Part shown: positions 8,266 through 17,171 of the stretch, one piece after another
How positions within the stretch are numbered: position 1 is the first letter of the stretch
Layout of the letters: each line of letters begins with the position of its first letter
Source: Aquificota bacterium
GTDB lineage: Bacteria > Aquificota > Aquificia > Aquificales > Aquificaceae
Direction of reading: 5' to 3'
NCBI GenBank assembly: GCA_030549905.1
Contig: JAUQQK010000011.1
Span: forward strand, 1 to 64,000
Length of the DNA: 64,000 nt
Notes under the pieces: generated by a model
What the model saw: the letters and a program-made list of their open reading frames with translations, nothing else
Databases searched by the model: none
What the model was told of the DNA's origin: nothing
Program-made: the position numbers and the translations under genes

Positions 8266-10448
8266 AGCTCTTCCAGACTTTTTACTTTTTCTTCCAGAAG
8301 TTTTTCCTCGTTGTTTTTAAGCACAAAGAGGTTTTCTTTTAAGACCCTTCCCAAAAGTAGCCAGTTCAGTCCCTTAGCCTCTACCATCTCCTTTAGCTCC
8401 TGAGCTCTTTCTCTGTCCGTGCTTACCACCACCAGGGTGGGGTTTTCAGAAAAGAGGAAAAAGTCAAGCCTTTCCTCCACGTAGAGGCTCAGCTCAAGTC
8501 CAAGCTTTGTTCCAAAAAGGCACTCAAGGAGGCACACTATAAGACCACCTACTGATACATCGTGGGCAGACCTTATAAGGTCTTTATCTATAAGCTCTAT
8601 CAGCAGTTCATGGAGAGCCTTTTCTTTCTCTAAATTAACCGCCGGCACACTGCCCTCCACCCTTCCATGCACCACCTTCAGATACTCGCTTCCAGCCACA
8701 GACAGCTCTTTCCTTATATCCCCTATGAGGAAGACCAGATGACCTTCTTCCTTGAACCTGTGGTCTACGAACTTCCTGTTCTCTATCTTGCCCACGGCCA
8801 CTAAAATAGGTGTGGGGTAGATGTTTCTTATCTCCTGAGCTTCTACCGTCTCGTTGTACAGGGATACATTACCGCTCACCACTGGCACGCCGAAGAACTG
8901 GCAGGCGTCCGATATACCTTCTATAGCTTTTATCAGTTGCCACATTATCTGAGGTCTGTCGGGGTTTCCGAAGTTAAGGCAGTCTGTTATACCTAAGGGC
9001 TTTGCACCCACGCATGCAAGGTTTCTTAGGGCTTCTGAAACCGCATACCTGCCCCCCTCGTAGGGGTCAAGGTAGAAAATCCTGCCGTTGCCCTCGCAGG
9101 TGATGGCTATGAGCCTTTCACTGCTTACCTCTGGTCTTACAACCCACTTTACCCTCAAAATGGCCGCATCTCCACCGGGTTTTAAGACCGTGTTGGTGCC
9201 CACCTGATGGTCATACTGGCTATAAACCCACTCCTTTGAACATACATTCAGGGAGGTTAAAACCTTAAGAAGGGCTTCTTTTAGGTCTGGCTCTGGCAGG
9301 CTCTTCTGGTCAAAGCCTTTAACCCTTTTTATGTATTCTGGCTCTTCGTAGGGCTTTTCATAGACCGGTGCCTCCGAGACTATCAGGCTTACTGGAAGCT
9401 CCGCCACAGGCTCCCCTTTGTAGAAGGCTATAAAGACTTTGTCCTCCGTGAGCTTTCCCACCACCTCACCCTCAAGATGGTAATAATCCGCAAGCCTTTT
9501 GAGCTCCTGCGCCTTTTCCTCCGTGGTGGCTATTAGCATTCTCTCCTGACTTTCTGAGAGGAGTATCTCAAAGGGCGTCATACCTTCCTCTCTAAGTGGC
9601 ACCCTATCCAGAAACAGCTCCACACCGCATTCAGACTTGCTTGCAAGCTCTGAGCTTGCACCTGCCAAGCCTGCAGCCCCTAAGTCCTGAAGCCCCTCCA
9701 CAATCCCTTCCTCTATAGCTTTCAAAACAGCCTCTATCAATTTTTTACCAAAATAGGGGTCTCCTACCTGCACGTTGGGTAATTTTTCCTGAGCCTTCTG
9801 GTCAAACTCAGCAGAAGCCATAACCGCCCCATGCACCCCATCCCTTCCAGTGGCTGAACCAATGAGGAAAAGCACATGCCCGGGCTTACCCCTTGCCCTC
9901 AGCATCCTGCCCGCAGGAATTATGCCAAGGCAAAAGGCGTTCACTAAGGGGTTTGTCCTGTAGCACTCTTCAAAGTAGGTTTCACCCGCCACTGTAGGAA
10001 TGCCTATGCAGTTGCCGTAAAAAGAGATGCCCCGCACCACACCCCGTACGACCCTTTTGTCCGCAGGAAGGCCAAACCTCAAAGAGTCCGCCAGAGCTAT
10101 GGGCCTTGCCCCCATGGAAAGCACATCCCTTATTATGCCACCCACACCCGTGGCAGCGCCGTGAAAGGGCTCAATGTAAGAAGGGTGGTTGTGGCTTTCT
10201 ACTTTGAAGGCAAGCCATACCTCATCATCAAGGGCTACAACGCCCGCATTTTCTCCAGGTCCCTGAACCACCCACTGAGCTTTTGTGGGAAACCTTCTCA
10301 GATGAACTCTTGAAGACTTGTAGGAGCAATGCTCTGACCAGAGGGCACCCAGTATGCCCAGCTCCACATGATTTGGTTCCCTTCCAAGCCTTTCCACTAT
10401 GCGCTCGTATTCTTCTTTACTGAGACCAAAAAGTCCGTAGGTTTCCAT
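8235..10448 (-). CDS. purL: Phosphoribosylformylglycinamidine synthase subunit PurL
   Basis: ATP-dependent catalytic subunit of the three-part FGAM synthase (PurL-PurQ-PurS). The 737-residue length is the small PurL form, which needs separate PurQ and PurS. Visible motifs include LGALWSEHCSYKSSR, KVESHNHPS, the GAATGVGG glycine-rich loop and DLGAAGLAG. The partners purS and purQ lie about 2.4 kb away on the other strand (12823-13712), so the subunits are not in one operon. It follows fabI after a four-base gap. Confidence 0.97.
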   Translation of the reverse strand: METYGLFGLSKEEYERIVERLGREPNHVELGILGALWSEHCSYKSSRVHLRRFPTKAQWVVQGPGENAGVVALDDEVWLAFKVESHNHPSYIEPFHGAATGVGGIIRDVLSMGARPIALADSLRFGLPADKRVVRGVVRGISFYGNCIGIPTVAGETYFEECYRTNPLVNAFCLGIIPAGRMLRARGKPGHVLFLIGSATGRDGVHGAVMASAEFDQKAQEKLPNVQVGDPYFGKKLIEAVLKAIEEGIVEGLQDLGAAGLAGASSELASKSECGVELFLDRVPLREEGMTPFEILLSESQERMLIATTEEKAQELKRLADYYHLEGEVVGKLTEDKVFIAFYKGEPVAELPVSLIVSEAPVYEKPYEEPEYIKRVKGFDQKSLPEPDLKEALLKVLTSLNVCSKEWVYSQYDHQVGTNTVLKPGGDAAILRVKWVVRPEVSSERLIAITCEGNGRIFYLDPYEGGRYAVSEALRNLACVGAKPLGITDCLNFGNPDRPQIMWQLIKAIEGISDACQFFGVPVVSGNVSLYNETVEAQEIRNIYPTPILVAVGKIENRKFVDHRFKEEGHLVFLIGDIRKELSVAGSEYLKVVHGRVEGSVPAVNLEKEKALHELLIELIDKDLIRSAHDVSVGGLIVCLLECLFGTKLGLELSLYVEERLDFFLFSENPTLVVVSTDRERAQELKEMVEAKGLNWLLLGRVLKENLFVLKNNEEKLLEEKVKSLEELWKKALENML

Positions 10449-10452
10449 AGAA

Positions 10453-11268
10453 TTACTTTTCTCCGAAAACTTCCTTCTTTATCTCCTCTTCCCTTCCAAA
10501 GACGCCCATTATGTGGTATCCATTATCCACATGCACCACCTCGCCCGTGATACCCCTTGCCCAGTCGCTGCATAAAAAGACGGCCGTATCCCCCACATCC
10601 TCTATGGTGATAGCCCTTCCGAAGGGATTTACCTTTGTGGTGTGCTCCATCAGAAGGTGAAAGCCAGTTATGCTGTAGGCGGCGAGTGTCTTTATGGGTC
10701 CTGCGGATATGGCGTTTATCCTGTGTCCGTGCTTTGCTATGTCATAGGCTAAATATCTCACGGTGCATTCAAGGGCGGACTTGGCAATACCCATCACATT
10801 GTAGTGAGGCACCACCTTTTCAGCACCATAGTAGGAAAGGGTGATTATGGCACCCTGCCTTCCTTCCATGAGGGGTAAAAGCTCCCTCGTCATGGCTATC
10901 AGAGAATAAACGGAAATGTCCATGGCAATCTTGAAACCTTCCCTTGATGTGTCTATCACACCGCCCTTGAATTCCTCCTTTGGTGCATAGGCTATGGAAT
11001 GGACCACAATATCCATATAGCCCCACTCTTTGGAAAGCCAGTCCTTCAAAGCTCTTATATGCTCGTCCTTTGACACGTCGCATTCAAAGACCAGCTCAGA
11101 GCCAAACTCCTGGGCTATTTCTTCAACCCTCTTTTTTAGCTTTTCGTTGGCATAGGTAAAGGCAAGCTCCGCACCTTCCCTGTAAAAGCTTTTTGCAATG
11201 CCATAGGCTATGCTCCTCTCATTGGCTATGCCCGTTATCAAAGCCCTCTTTCCTTTTAGCAGTCCCAT
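10453..11268 (-). CDS. fabI: Enoyl-ACP reductase (NADH)
   Basis: Reduces enoyl-ACP in the last step of each fatty acid elongation cycle. This 271-residue SDR protein has the FabI-type binding motif GIANERSIAYGIA at 13-25. It also has the Tyr-x6-Lys active site at Y156 and K163, and SAGPIKTLAA for the substrate loop. A GGAGGGATAAG ribosome-binding site precedes the ATG. It sits between the ADH synthase gene and purL in the same operon; fabD is at 43399-44328. Confidence 0.96.
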   Translation of the reverse strand: MGLLKGKRALITGIANERSIAYGIAKSFYREGAELAFTYANEKLKKRVEEIAQEFGSELVFECDVSKDEHIRALKDWLSKEWGYMDIVVHSIAYAPKEEFKGGVIDTSREGFKIAMDISVYSLIAMTRELLPLMEGRQGAIITLSYYGAEKVVPHYNVMGIAKSALECTVRYLAYDIAKHGHRINAISAGPIKTLAAYSITGFHLLMEHTTKVNPFGRAITIEDVGDTAVFLCSDWARGITGEVVHVDNGYHIMGVFGREEEIKKEVFGEK

Positions 11269-11269
11269 C

Positions 11270-12064
11270 TTATCCCTCCAAAAGCTTTAGTGCCTCTTCT
11301 ATACCTCTGCCCTCATGCACTATGAGGCTCAAAGCCCTTACCATTCTGACCCTGTCCTTTGCCTGAAAGATGTTCCTGCCCACAGATAGCCCCTTTGCTC
11401 CAGCCTGTATGGCACCATAGACCATCTCCAAGACTTCTCTTTCTGTCTTCATCTTGGGTCCTCCCGCAATAACCACAGGGACCGGACATCCCTCTATAGC
11501 CCTTGCAAAGCTTTCAGGGTCTCCCGTGTATGGCACTTTGACAATATCTGCGCCCAGCTCCGCACCCAGCCTTGCACAGTGAGCCACCACCTTTGCCTCA
11601 TACTGGTTCATATCCTTGCCCCTTCCGTATACCATGGCGAGCAAGGGCATACCCCATTCCTCACAAACCTTAGAGACATAACCAAAATCTCTGAGCATTT
11701 CTCTCTCAAGCTCAGCGCCCACGTTTACATGTATGGACACGCCGTCTGCCCCCAGTTTTATGGCTTCTTCCACCGTGCAGACAAGCACCTTGTCGTTCTT
11801 TGTGGGTGCCCAGTCGGTGGAGGCAGATAAATGCACTATAAGCCCTATATCTTTGCCCCTGCCCCTGTGCCCTGCCTTCACCATACCCTTATGAAGCACT
11901 ACCGCGTTGGCACCCCCCTCCGCCACATCTTCCACCGCCTTCCTGATGTCCACTATGCCCTCTATGGGTCCTGAGCTTACTCCATGGTCCATGGGCACTA
12001 TTATGGTCTTACCCGTGTCCCTGTTCATAAGCCTTTCAAGCCTGACCTGTTTGCCTATACTCAT
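11270..12064 (-). CDS. 2-amino-3,7-dideoxy-D-threo-hept-6-ulosonate (ADH) synthase
   Basis: First enzyme of the archaeal-type route to 3-dehydroquinate, a class I (Schiff base) aldolase relative that produces ADH. The protein has [25 protein letters not shown] and [15 protein letters not shown], where the Lys is the likely Schiff-base residue. I set the start at the ATG at 12064 because GGAGG lies six bases upstream; the TTG at 12070 is too close to it. A plain fructose-bisphosphate aldolase of the DhnA type is the main alternative. The presence of DHQ synthase II in the window favours ADH synthase. Confidence 0.87.
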   Translation of the reverse strand: MSIGKQVRLERLMNRDTGKTIIVPMDHGVSSGPIEGIVDIRKAVEDVAEGGANAVVLHKGMVKAGHRGRGKDIGLIVHLSASTDWAPTKNDKVLVCTVEEAIKLGADGVSIHVNVGAELEREMLRDFGYVSKVCEEWGMPLLAMVYGRGKDMNQYEAKVVAHCARLGAELGADIVKVPYTGDPESFARAIEGCPVPVVIAGGPKMKTEREVLEMVYGAIQAGAKGLSVGRNIFQAKDRVRMVRALSLIVHEGRGIEEALKLLEG

Positions 12065-12066
12065 AT

Positions 12067-12777
12067 TCAACCTCCCTTAAACCTGAAAGTAATTATGCCC
12101 GTTTGAAGGACGTTGTCCTTAATGGGTTCAAATTTTATAGCCTTTACAAACTGCAAAAACTTCTGGTCTATCTCTGGCGAACCGCTTCTCTGCACTATGC
12201 TTGCGGAAGAAACCCTTCCAGATGGTTCTATCCATACCCTTATCTTGAGCGGAGCCAGAGGCTCGTCGGAAACCACCTTGGGCATAGGTGGCACATACAG
12301 AGTGCCCCTTGTACCCCCGCTAAGCTCCAAGCCCCTTGAGGAAACCACTGCAGTAATGTTTCCGATCTCACTGGGGTTTTTTAACCCTTCCTCTTCCACC
12401 CTTTTGCTTTTACCCTTTACCTTTTCTTCGACCTCTTTTAATAGGGAAGGCTCTTCTGAAGACCTTCCAGAAGGCAGGGACTGGTCTCCTTCTCTTACAT
12501 AGCTCTGGTAAGGTGCGGACTCTAAGAGTTTTTTCCCCTTTCTCTGAAGGTCTTCGCCTCTTCTAAGGGATTTTTCACCTCCTTTTGTAAGGTTCTTTAG
12601 CTTTACCTCCTCCACTTTCACCTCTTCCTGCTGTATGAAAACCTCTAAGGGCTTTGATGGCTCTAAGGCTTCAATCCTGACAGTCAGGTAATAGGCAAGC
12701 AGTGTAAAAAGCATACCATTTATAAAAAGGGATATAAGCCAATACAGTGGGATTTCCAGCTTCTGACCTTCCGCCAT
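12067..12777 (-). CDS. TonB-like energy transducer protein
   Basis: About 236 residues. There is one transmembrane helix near the N-terminus ([20 protein letters not shown]), then a long charged, low-complexity periplasmic linker rich in Glu, Lys and Ser. The C-terminal TonB-fold domain runs from about residue 155 ([20 protein letters not shown]). TonB proteins link the proton motive force to outer-membrane transporters, but no exbBD or TonB-dependent receptor is in the window. The start is the ATG at 12777: the upstream stretch to 12795 contains the -10 box itself. It could equally be a TolA-like or AgmX-like relative. Confidence 0.78.
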   Translation of the reverse strand: MAEGQKLEIPLYWLISLFINGMLFTLLAYYLTVRIEALEPSKPLEVFIQQEEVKVEEVKLKNLTKGGEKSLRRGEDLQRKGKKLLESAPYQSYVREGDQSLPSGRSSEEPSLLKEVEEKVKGKSKRVEEEGLKNPSEIGNITAVVSSRGLELSGGTRGTLYVPPMPKVVSDEPLAPLKIRVWIEPSGRVSSASIVQRSGSPEIDQKFLQFVKAIKFEPIKDNVLQTGIITFRFKGG

Positions 12778-12822
12778 TTTCTTATAGTATAACACAAGGC
12801 ATGGTGTTATAATACAGATGCG
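12778..12822. promoter_or_regulatory. Divergent tonB-like/purS promoter pair
   Basis: A 45-base gap between two divergent genes. On the minus strand TATACT (12786-12791) lies eight bases before the tonB-like ATG. On the plus strand TATAAT (12808-12813) lies nine bases before the purS ATG. Each -10 box falls where the -35 box of the opposite promoter would be. Neither gene has a ribosome-binding site. Confidence 0.5.
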
Positions 12823-13035
12823 ATGAAGGTAAGAATTCTAATACTTCCAAAAAGGGGGCTTCTTGACCCAGAGGGTCGTGCGGTTAAGGAGATGCTTCTT
12901 GAGGAGGGTTTTAAGGTCAAAGAGGTAAAGGTGGGTAAGGTGGTAGAGCTTGAGGTGGAAGAGGATACGGATATAAGGACATTGGCGGAGAAATACCTTA
13001 TCAATCCTTTGGTGGAGGAATATGTTATAGAATGA
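12823..13035 (+). CDS. purS: Phosphoribosylformylglycinamidine synthase subunit PurS
   Basis: Small structural subunit of FGAM synthase that bridges PurL and PurQ. The 70-residue protein has the family pattern KVRILILPKRGLLDPEGRAV near the start and EEYVIE at the end. It overlaps purQ by four bases (ATGA). There is no ribosome-binding site, and a TATAAT box sits nine bases before the ATG, which fits a leaderless mRNA. Confidence 0.94.
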   Translation: MKVRILILPKRGLLDPEGRAVKEMLLEEGFKVKEVKVGKVVELEVEEDTDIRTLAEKYLINPLVEEYVIE

Positions 13036-13712
13036 AGTTTGCGGTATGCGTCTTTCCGGGTTCAAACTGCGATTATGATACCTACTATGTGATAAGAGAC
13101 TTGCTGCAGCAGGAAGTTAGTTTTGTGGACCATCATACGCGGAGCCTTGCCGGTTTTGACTGCGTGGTCCTGCCCGGGGGCTTCTCCTTTGGAGACTATC
13201 TGAGGGCTGGTGTGCTTGCCAGCAAAACACCCCTTGGCGAAGCCATCTTTGAGTTTGCTCAAAGGGGTGGTCTTGTGCTTGGTATATGCAACGGTTTTCA
13301 AATACTGACAGAGCTTCACCTCCTTCCCGGAGCCCTCCTCAAGAACGAAAACTTGAGGTTTGTGTGCAGGGATGTGTTCCTGAGGGTGGAAAACAACTCC
13401 CTTCCATTTACCAACCGCTTTGAGAAGGATGAAGTGGTGGTGTTGCCTATAGCTCATGGTGAGGGCAGGTATTATGTGCCTGAGGAGGAGCTAAGGCTCA
13501 TGGAGGAGAGGGGGCAGATAGTTATGCGATACTGCGACGAGGAAGGAAAAGCTACAGAGGAAGCCAACCCAAACGGCTCTGTTTCGAACATAGCGGGTGT
13601 TTGCAACAGAGAGGGGAATGTTTTTGGTCTCATGCCTCATCCCGAAAGAGCCTGCGAGGACCTTATGGGCTACCGGGATGGGCTTCTTTTATGGCATTCC
13701 CTTATAGCTTAA
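13032..13712 (+). CDS. purQ: Phosphoribosylformylglycinamidine synthase subunit PurQ (glutaminase)
   Basis: Class I glutamine amidotransferase subunit that supplies ammonia to PurL. The 226-residue protein has the nucleophile elbow LGICNGFQ with C86, the oxyanion strand [16 protein letters not shown], and MPHPER with the catalytic His near the C-terminus. The start overlaps purS as ATGA. The length is normal. purL itself is on the opposite strand 2.6 kb to the left. Confidence 0.97.
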   Translation: MKFAVCVFPGSNCDYDTYYVIRDLLQQEVSFVDHHTRSLAGFDCVVLPGGFSFGDYLRAGVLASKTPLGEAIFEFAQRGGLVLGICNGFQILTELHLLPGALLKNENLRFVCRDVFLRVENNSLPFTNRFEKDEVVVLPIAHGEGRYYVPEEELRLMEERGQIVMRYCDEEGKATEEANPNGSVSNIAGVCNREGNVFGLMPHPERACEDLMGYRDGLLLWHSLIA

Positions 13713-13717
13713 GGTTG

Positions 13718-13723
13718 TATAAT
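13718..13723 (+). promoter_or_regulatory. -10 box for the MCE gene (leaderless type)
   Basis: TATAAT seven bases before the ATG at 13731, just after the purQ stop. The gap AATTAAAGCC contains no ribosome-binding site. Confidence 0.5.
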
Positions 13724-13730
13724 TAAAGCC

Positions 13731-15302
13731 ATGAAGCTATCCCCAGAAGTTAAGGTGGGTTTTCTCGTAATCTTGTTTGCTCTGGGCTTTGCCTTCCTGA
13801 TACTGACTTTTGGAGAAATTCCCTTCTTAAAACCTTCTGTAAAAACCTATAAGGTCTACTTTGACAACGTGGCTGGGCTAAGTAAGGGTGCGGAGGTGAG
13901 GGTGGCGGGTATAAAGAGCGGTAAGGTGAGGTATGTGGAGCTTGAAGGGGGCAGGGTCAAGGTGGTTTTTGAGCTGGACAAAAATATTGTGCTTTACAGG
14001 GATGCTCAGGCGGAGATAGGGACGCTGGGGCTTATGGGGGATAAGTATCTGAACATATACCCGGGCAGCCCTTCCGCAGGCGTGCTTGAGGAAGGAGGTC
14101 TTATAGTAAAGTCCCTTGGCTATGCAGATACAGACAGGCTCGTAAAGGAAATGACCAACGCCTCTGAGAGCATAAGGCTGATGGTAGAGAACTTCGGTCT
14201 TATCCTCTCGGAGAACAGAGAAGACATTAGAAGAGTGGTGCAGAACCTTGAAGCCCTAACGCAGAACCTGAACCTTATGGCTACAGAAAACAGGGAAGCT
14301 ATTAAGAGTGCCATAAATAACATAAACCTTTTAGCTTATAACCTGAACCGCACGCTTCCAAAAACTGTGGAGAGCATAGACAGGCTTGCTCAGAACCTTG
14401 ACAGGCTGGTGGTTGAAAACAGGGAGGACATAAGGCATGTAGTGGCGAACCTTAGGCAGATAAGTCAGGAGCTAAAAGAAACCTTTCCCGCCATGGTTAA
14501 AAACCTGAGCAACCTATCTGAAAACCTAAATGCTGTTGTGGTGGAAAACAGGCAGGACCTCAGAAATACTACCGCCAACCTATCAGAGCTCATAAAACGT
14601 CTTAAGGAAAGCTCAGAAAGGCTAAACAACATACTGGCTCAGATAGAGAGGGGAGAGGGGACCCTTGGCAAGCTGGTAAAGGATGAGGAGCTTTACAGAA
14701 ATATAGCTTCTGGCGTAAAAACCTTTAGCAAGGCGGGTGAAGTGGCTGAGAAAACAAACCTTTACATTGGCTTCAGTGGTGAGTTATACAGGGGTGGAGA
14801 CTCTAAAGGCATTCTGACGGTAAAACTCCAGCCAGACAGGGAAAAATACTACCTTCTTGAGCTTGTAGGCGATTCCCGCGGTAGGGTCTATAAGGAAGAG
14901 CTTCTGCCAAACCAGTGGGTTGTGAAAAAAGAGTTCAAACCTGAGATAACCCTTCAGTATGCTCGTGTTTTCCCCTTCTTAGATGACAAGAGCTTAGTCC
15001 TCAGGGGTGGATTAAAAGAGTCTACAGGTGGTGTGGGTATGGATTTTGTCTATTCAGACAGGCTTGTCTTTACTTCAGACCTTTGGGATTTTGGAAGAAA
15101 GGACAGACCCCAGGATAAGGACTTAAAGCCAAACCTTCAGGTGGGTATAAACTACAGGGTTCGCGGACCCCTGTATGTAAGGTTTGGAGGTGATGACCTG
15201 CTGAATGCAAAGCTGAGAGGCTTTTTTGGCGGTGCAGGTCTTATGTTTACCGACAACGACCTCAAATACCTGCTCGGTGGTCTAAGGTTGCCCTTGCCAT
15301 AG
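13731..15302 (+). CDS. MCE (MlaD-family) lipid-transport protein with repeats and a beta-rich C-terminus
   Basis: 523 residues with a clear domain order. A transmembrane anchor is at about 9-30, and a single MCE/MlaD domain at about 38-125 includes LGLMGDKYLNI. A long helical region follows at about 140-305, built on repeated ENRxDxR motifs at 161, 186, 229 and 272; the last three are spaced exactly 43 residues. The C-terminal ~190 residues alternate polar and hydrophobic residues, as in a beta-barrel, and end ...LGGLRLPLP. MCE proteins shuttle phospholipids between membranes. No mlaE or mlaF partner is in the window. The protein might span the periplasm alone (inference). Confidence 0.85.
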   Translation: MKLSPEVKVGFLVILFALGFAFLILTFGEIPFLKPSVKTYKVYFDNVAGLSKGAEVRVAGIKSGKVRYVELEGGRVKVVFELDKNIVLYRDAQAEIGTLGLMGDKYLNIYPGSPSAGVLEEGGLIVKSLGYADTDRLVKEMTNASESIRLMVENFGLILSENREDIRRVVQNLEALTQNLNLMATENREAIKSAINNINLLAYNLNRTLPKTVESIDRLAQNLDRLVVENREDIRHVVANLRQISQELKETFPAMVKNLSNLSENLNAVVVENRQDLRNTTANLSELIKRLKESSERLNNILAQIERGEGTLGKLVKDEELYRNIASGVKTFSKAGEVAEKTNLYIGFSGELYRGGDSKGILTVKLQPDREKYYLLELVGDSRGRVYKEELLPNQWVVKKEFKPEITLQYARVFPFLDDKSLVLRGGLKESTGGVGMDFVYSDRLVFTSDLWDFGRKDRPQDKDLKPNLQVGINYRVRGPLYVRFGGDDLLNAKLRGFFGGAGLMFTDNDLKYLLGGLRLPLP

Positions 15303-15321
15303 GATAAATTGAAATAAATTT

Positions 15322-16407
15322 ATGTTTAGTATGTTTGAAAAGGCTATAGAGAAGCTCTATAAGGTTAATATGGGACTTAAAGAGGAGGAATGTGTTCTGC
15401 TTCTGACGGACGATGAGAAGGACTATTTAGTGGAGCTAATGGAGGAGTTTATTGAAGTGGGCAAAACCCTCACCTCCAGGCTTAAAAGCTTTGTGTATCC
15501 TTCTCTAAAAGGGCATGGTAAGGAGCCTCCGGAGGAGGTCTGGGCTCTTGCTTTTGGAGAGGCGGCGGTTGAGAAGTTAAAGGAAAAGGGACTGCTTTCA
15601 AAGGTGCTCCATAAGGAGGATTATTCACCGGAAGAGGTAATTGGGCTTTTGAAAGAGCATGCGGAAGATGTGCCTCAGGTGGCTGTGGTCTTTGCCCACT
15701 ATTCTACCACGCATACCTTTTTCAGGAAGGTGCTCACAGAGGCTTTTGGTTGCAGATACGCTTCCATGCCACTTTTTGAGCCGGATATGTTTGAAGGTCC
15801 TATGGATGTGGACTGGCAGGAGGTGGCAAGGTTAAGCACTGACGTGGCGGATATTCTATCGGAGGCCGAATGGGCTCATGTGGTGGCGGAGGGAACAGAC
15901 CTGGAGTTTGAGCTAAGGGATAGAAAAGGCATAGCGGATACGGGTCTTTTCCATCAGAAGGGTCAGTATGGAAACCTGCCCGCGGGGGAAGCCTTTATAG
16001 CACCCATAGAGGGCAGTGCCTATGGGAGGCTCACCATTACCTATGGACCCGACAGACCACTGCATAGACCCATAAGCCTTAAGTTCAAAGATGGTGCTGT
16101 GGAGGAGCTGGAGGGCTTTGAGCCTTACAGATACTATTTAGAAGGCGTTTTTAAACAGCATGATTCCGCAAGACTTATGGCGGAGTTTGGTGTGGGAACA
16201 AACCCCAAGGCAAAGAGACCCGATAATGTGCTGGAGGCGGAAAAGATACTTGGCACTGTGCATATAGCCCTTGGTGATAACCATACCTTTGGTGGCACCA
16301 ACAGGGTGCCCTTTCATACAGATTATGTAGTCTTTGAACCACAAGTTATTGTAGGAGGTAAGGGATGGCAAAAGAGGCTTTTAGAGAAAGGCAAGCTCAG
16401 GACCTGA
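15322..16407 (+). CDS. M29-family (thermophilic) aminopeptidase
   Basis: Predicted cytoplasmic metallo-aminopeptidase of peptidase family M29, 361 residues against about 410 for the Thermus and Bacillus enzymes. The recognisable part is the C-terminal half: AEGTDLEFELRDRKG, PAGEAFIAPIEGSAYG, AEFGVGTNP and the metal and active-site stretch LGTVHIALGDNHTFGG followed by HTD. The N-terminal half is divergent and short. It is followed by a Crp-type regulator that starts 43 bases inside its end. Confidence 0.83.
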   Translation: MFSMFEKAIEKLYKVNMGLKEEECVLLLTDDEKDYLVELMEEFIEVGKTLTSRLKSFVYPSLKGHGKEPPEEVWALAFGEAAVEKLKEKGLLSKVLHKEDYSPEEVIGLLKEHAEDVPQVAVVFAHYSTTHTFFRKVLTEAFGCRYASMPLFEPDMFEGPMDVDWQEVARLSTDVADILSEAEWAHVVAEGTDLEFELRDRKGIADTGLFHQKGQYGNLPAGEAFIAPIEGSAYGRLTITYGPDRPLHRPISLKFKDGAVEELEGFEPYRYYLEGVFKQHDSARLMAEFGVGTNPKAKRPDNVLEAEKILGTVHIALGDNHTFGGTNRVPFHTDYVVFEPQVIVGGKGWQKRLLEKGKLRT

Positions 16408-17084
16408 AGTTAGAGCTGGTTAAGAAGGTGCATCTCTTTGAGGACCTTTCGGAGGATGAGCTTAAAGATGTTTTGAAATACATGCAGGTAAGGGATTTCA
16501 GAAGGAACGAATACCTCTTTTTTGAAGAGGAGGCGGAGCCGGGCGTTTATATTTTATTGGAGGGGCTCATAAAGCTTTTAAAAGAGACCCACGATGCCCG
16601 TATAGTTATAGTGAGGCTCGTGTATCCCGGCGATGTGTTTGGCTGGATTGAGTGGGGCAAAAAGGCACCAAAGAATACATACACGGCAAAGGCTATTGTA
16701 GAGAGCAAAACTCTGTACATATCCAACAGGGACTTTATAAACTTAGCCATAAAGCATCCAGCCATAGCCATAAAGATGACCTGTGAGGCAACCGCCACCC
16801 TCATACACAGCTATGAGACCCTAAAAAGCATAGCGGGTGGTAAGGTGGAGGAAAGAATAGCAAAGGTCCTACTTGAGATTGCGGACAGAATAGGCAAAAA
16901 GTATGAAGATGTGATAGTGATAGATGCCCCTCTTACAAGGCTTGATATAGCGGAGATGACGGGCACCACGGTGGAGACCACCATAAGGGTTATGAGCAAA
17001 TGGAAAAAGCAGGGCATAATAAACGCAGAGAGGGGTTATATAGAAATACTTAAAAGGCGAGAGCTTGAAAGGTTGGCGGTATGA
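16365..17084 (+). CDS. Crp/Fnr-family transcription regulator
   Basis: 239 residues with an N-terminal cyclic-nucleotide-like effector domain (about 20-140, including EEEAEPGVYILLEGLIKLL and YPGDVFGW) and a C-terminal winged helix. The recognition region TRLDIAEMTGTTVETTIRVMSKWKK is at about 190-215. The four cysteines that bind the iron-sulfur cluster of true FNR are absent; a single Cys sits near 134. The start is supported by GGAGG eight bases upstream, so the 43-base overlap with the aminopeptidase is real. The effector is unknown. Confidence 0.9.
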   Translation: MAKEAFRERQAQDLKLELVKKVHLFEDLSEDELKDVLKYMQVRDFRRNEYLFFEEEAEPGVYILLEGLIKLLKETHDARIVIVRLVYPGDVFGWIEWGKKAPKNTYTAKAIVESKTLYISNRDFINLAIKHPAIAIKMTCEATATLIHSYETLKSIAGGKVEERIAKVLLEIADRIGKKYEDVIVIDAPLTRLDIAEMTGTTVETTIRVMSKWKKQGIINAERGYIEILKRRELERLAV

Positions 17085-17154
17085 GCCGGGCGGGAGTCGA
17101 ACCCGCGACCCACGGATTAAAAGTCCGTTGCTCTGCCGACTGAGCTACCGGCTC
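17082..17154 (-). tRNA. tRNA-Lys (anticodon TTT)
   Basis: A 73-base tRNA on the minus strand. The acceptor stem GAGCCGG pairs with CCGGCTC, the D arm has AGCTCAGTCGGCAGAGC, the anticodon loop is CTTTTAA with TTT, and the T arm has the GTTCGAC loop. The discriminator base is A and CCA is not encoded. The tRNA end overlaps the stop codon of the convergent Crp gene by three bases. It lies 17 bases after glmU and is probably cotranscribed with it. Confidence 0.97.
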
Positions 17155-17171
17155 TAAGCCAGATAATTATA

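Noticed and set aside
16365-17084. Oxygen-sensing FNR identity for the Crp-type regulator
   Set aside because: The four cluster cysteines of FNR are missing, so only the wider Crp/Fnr family can be supported.
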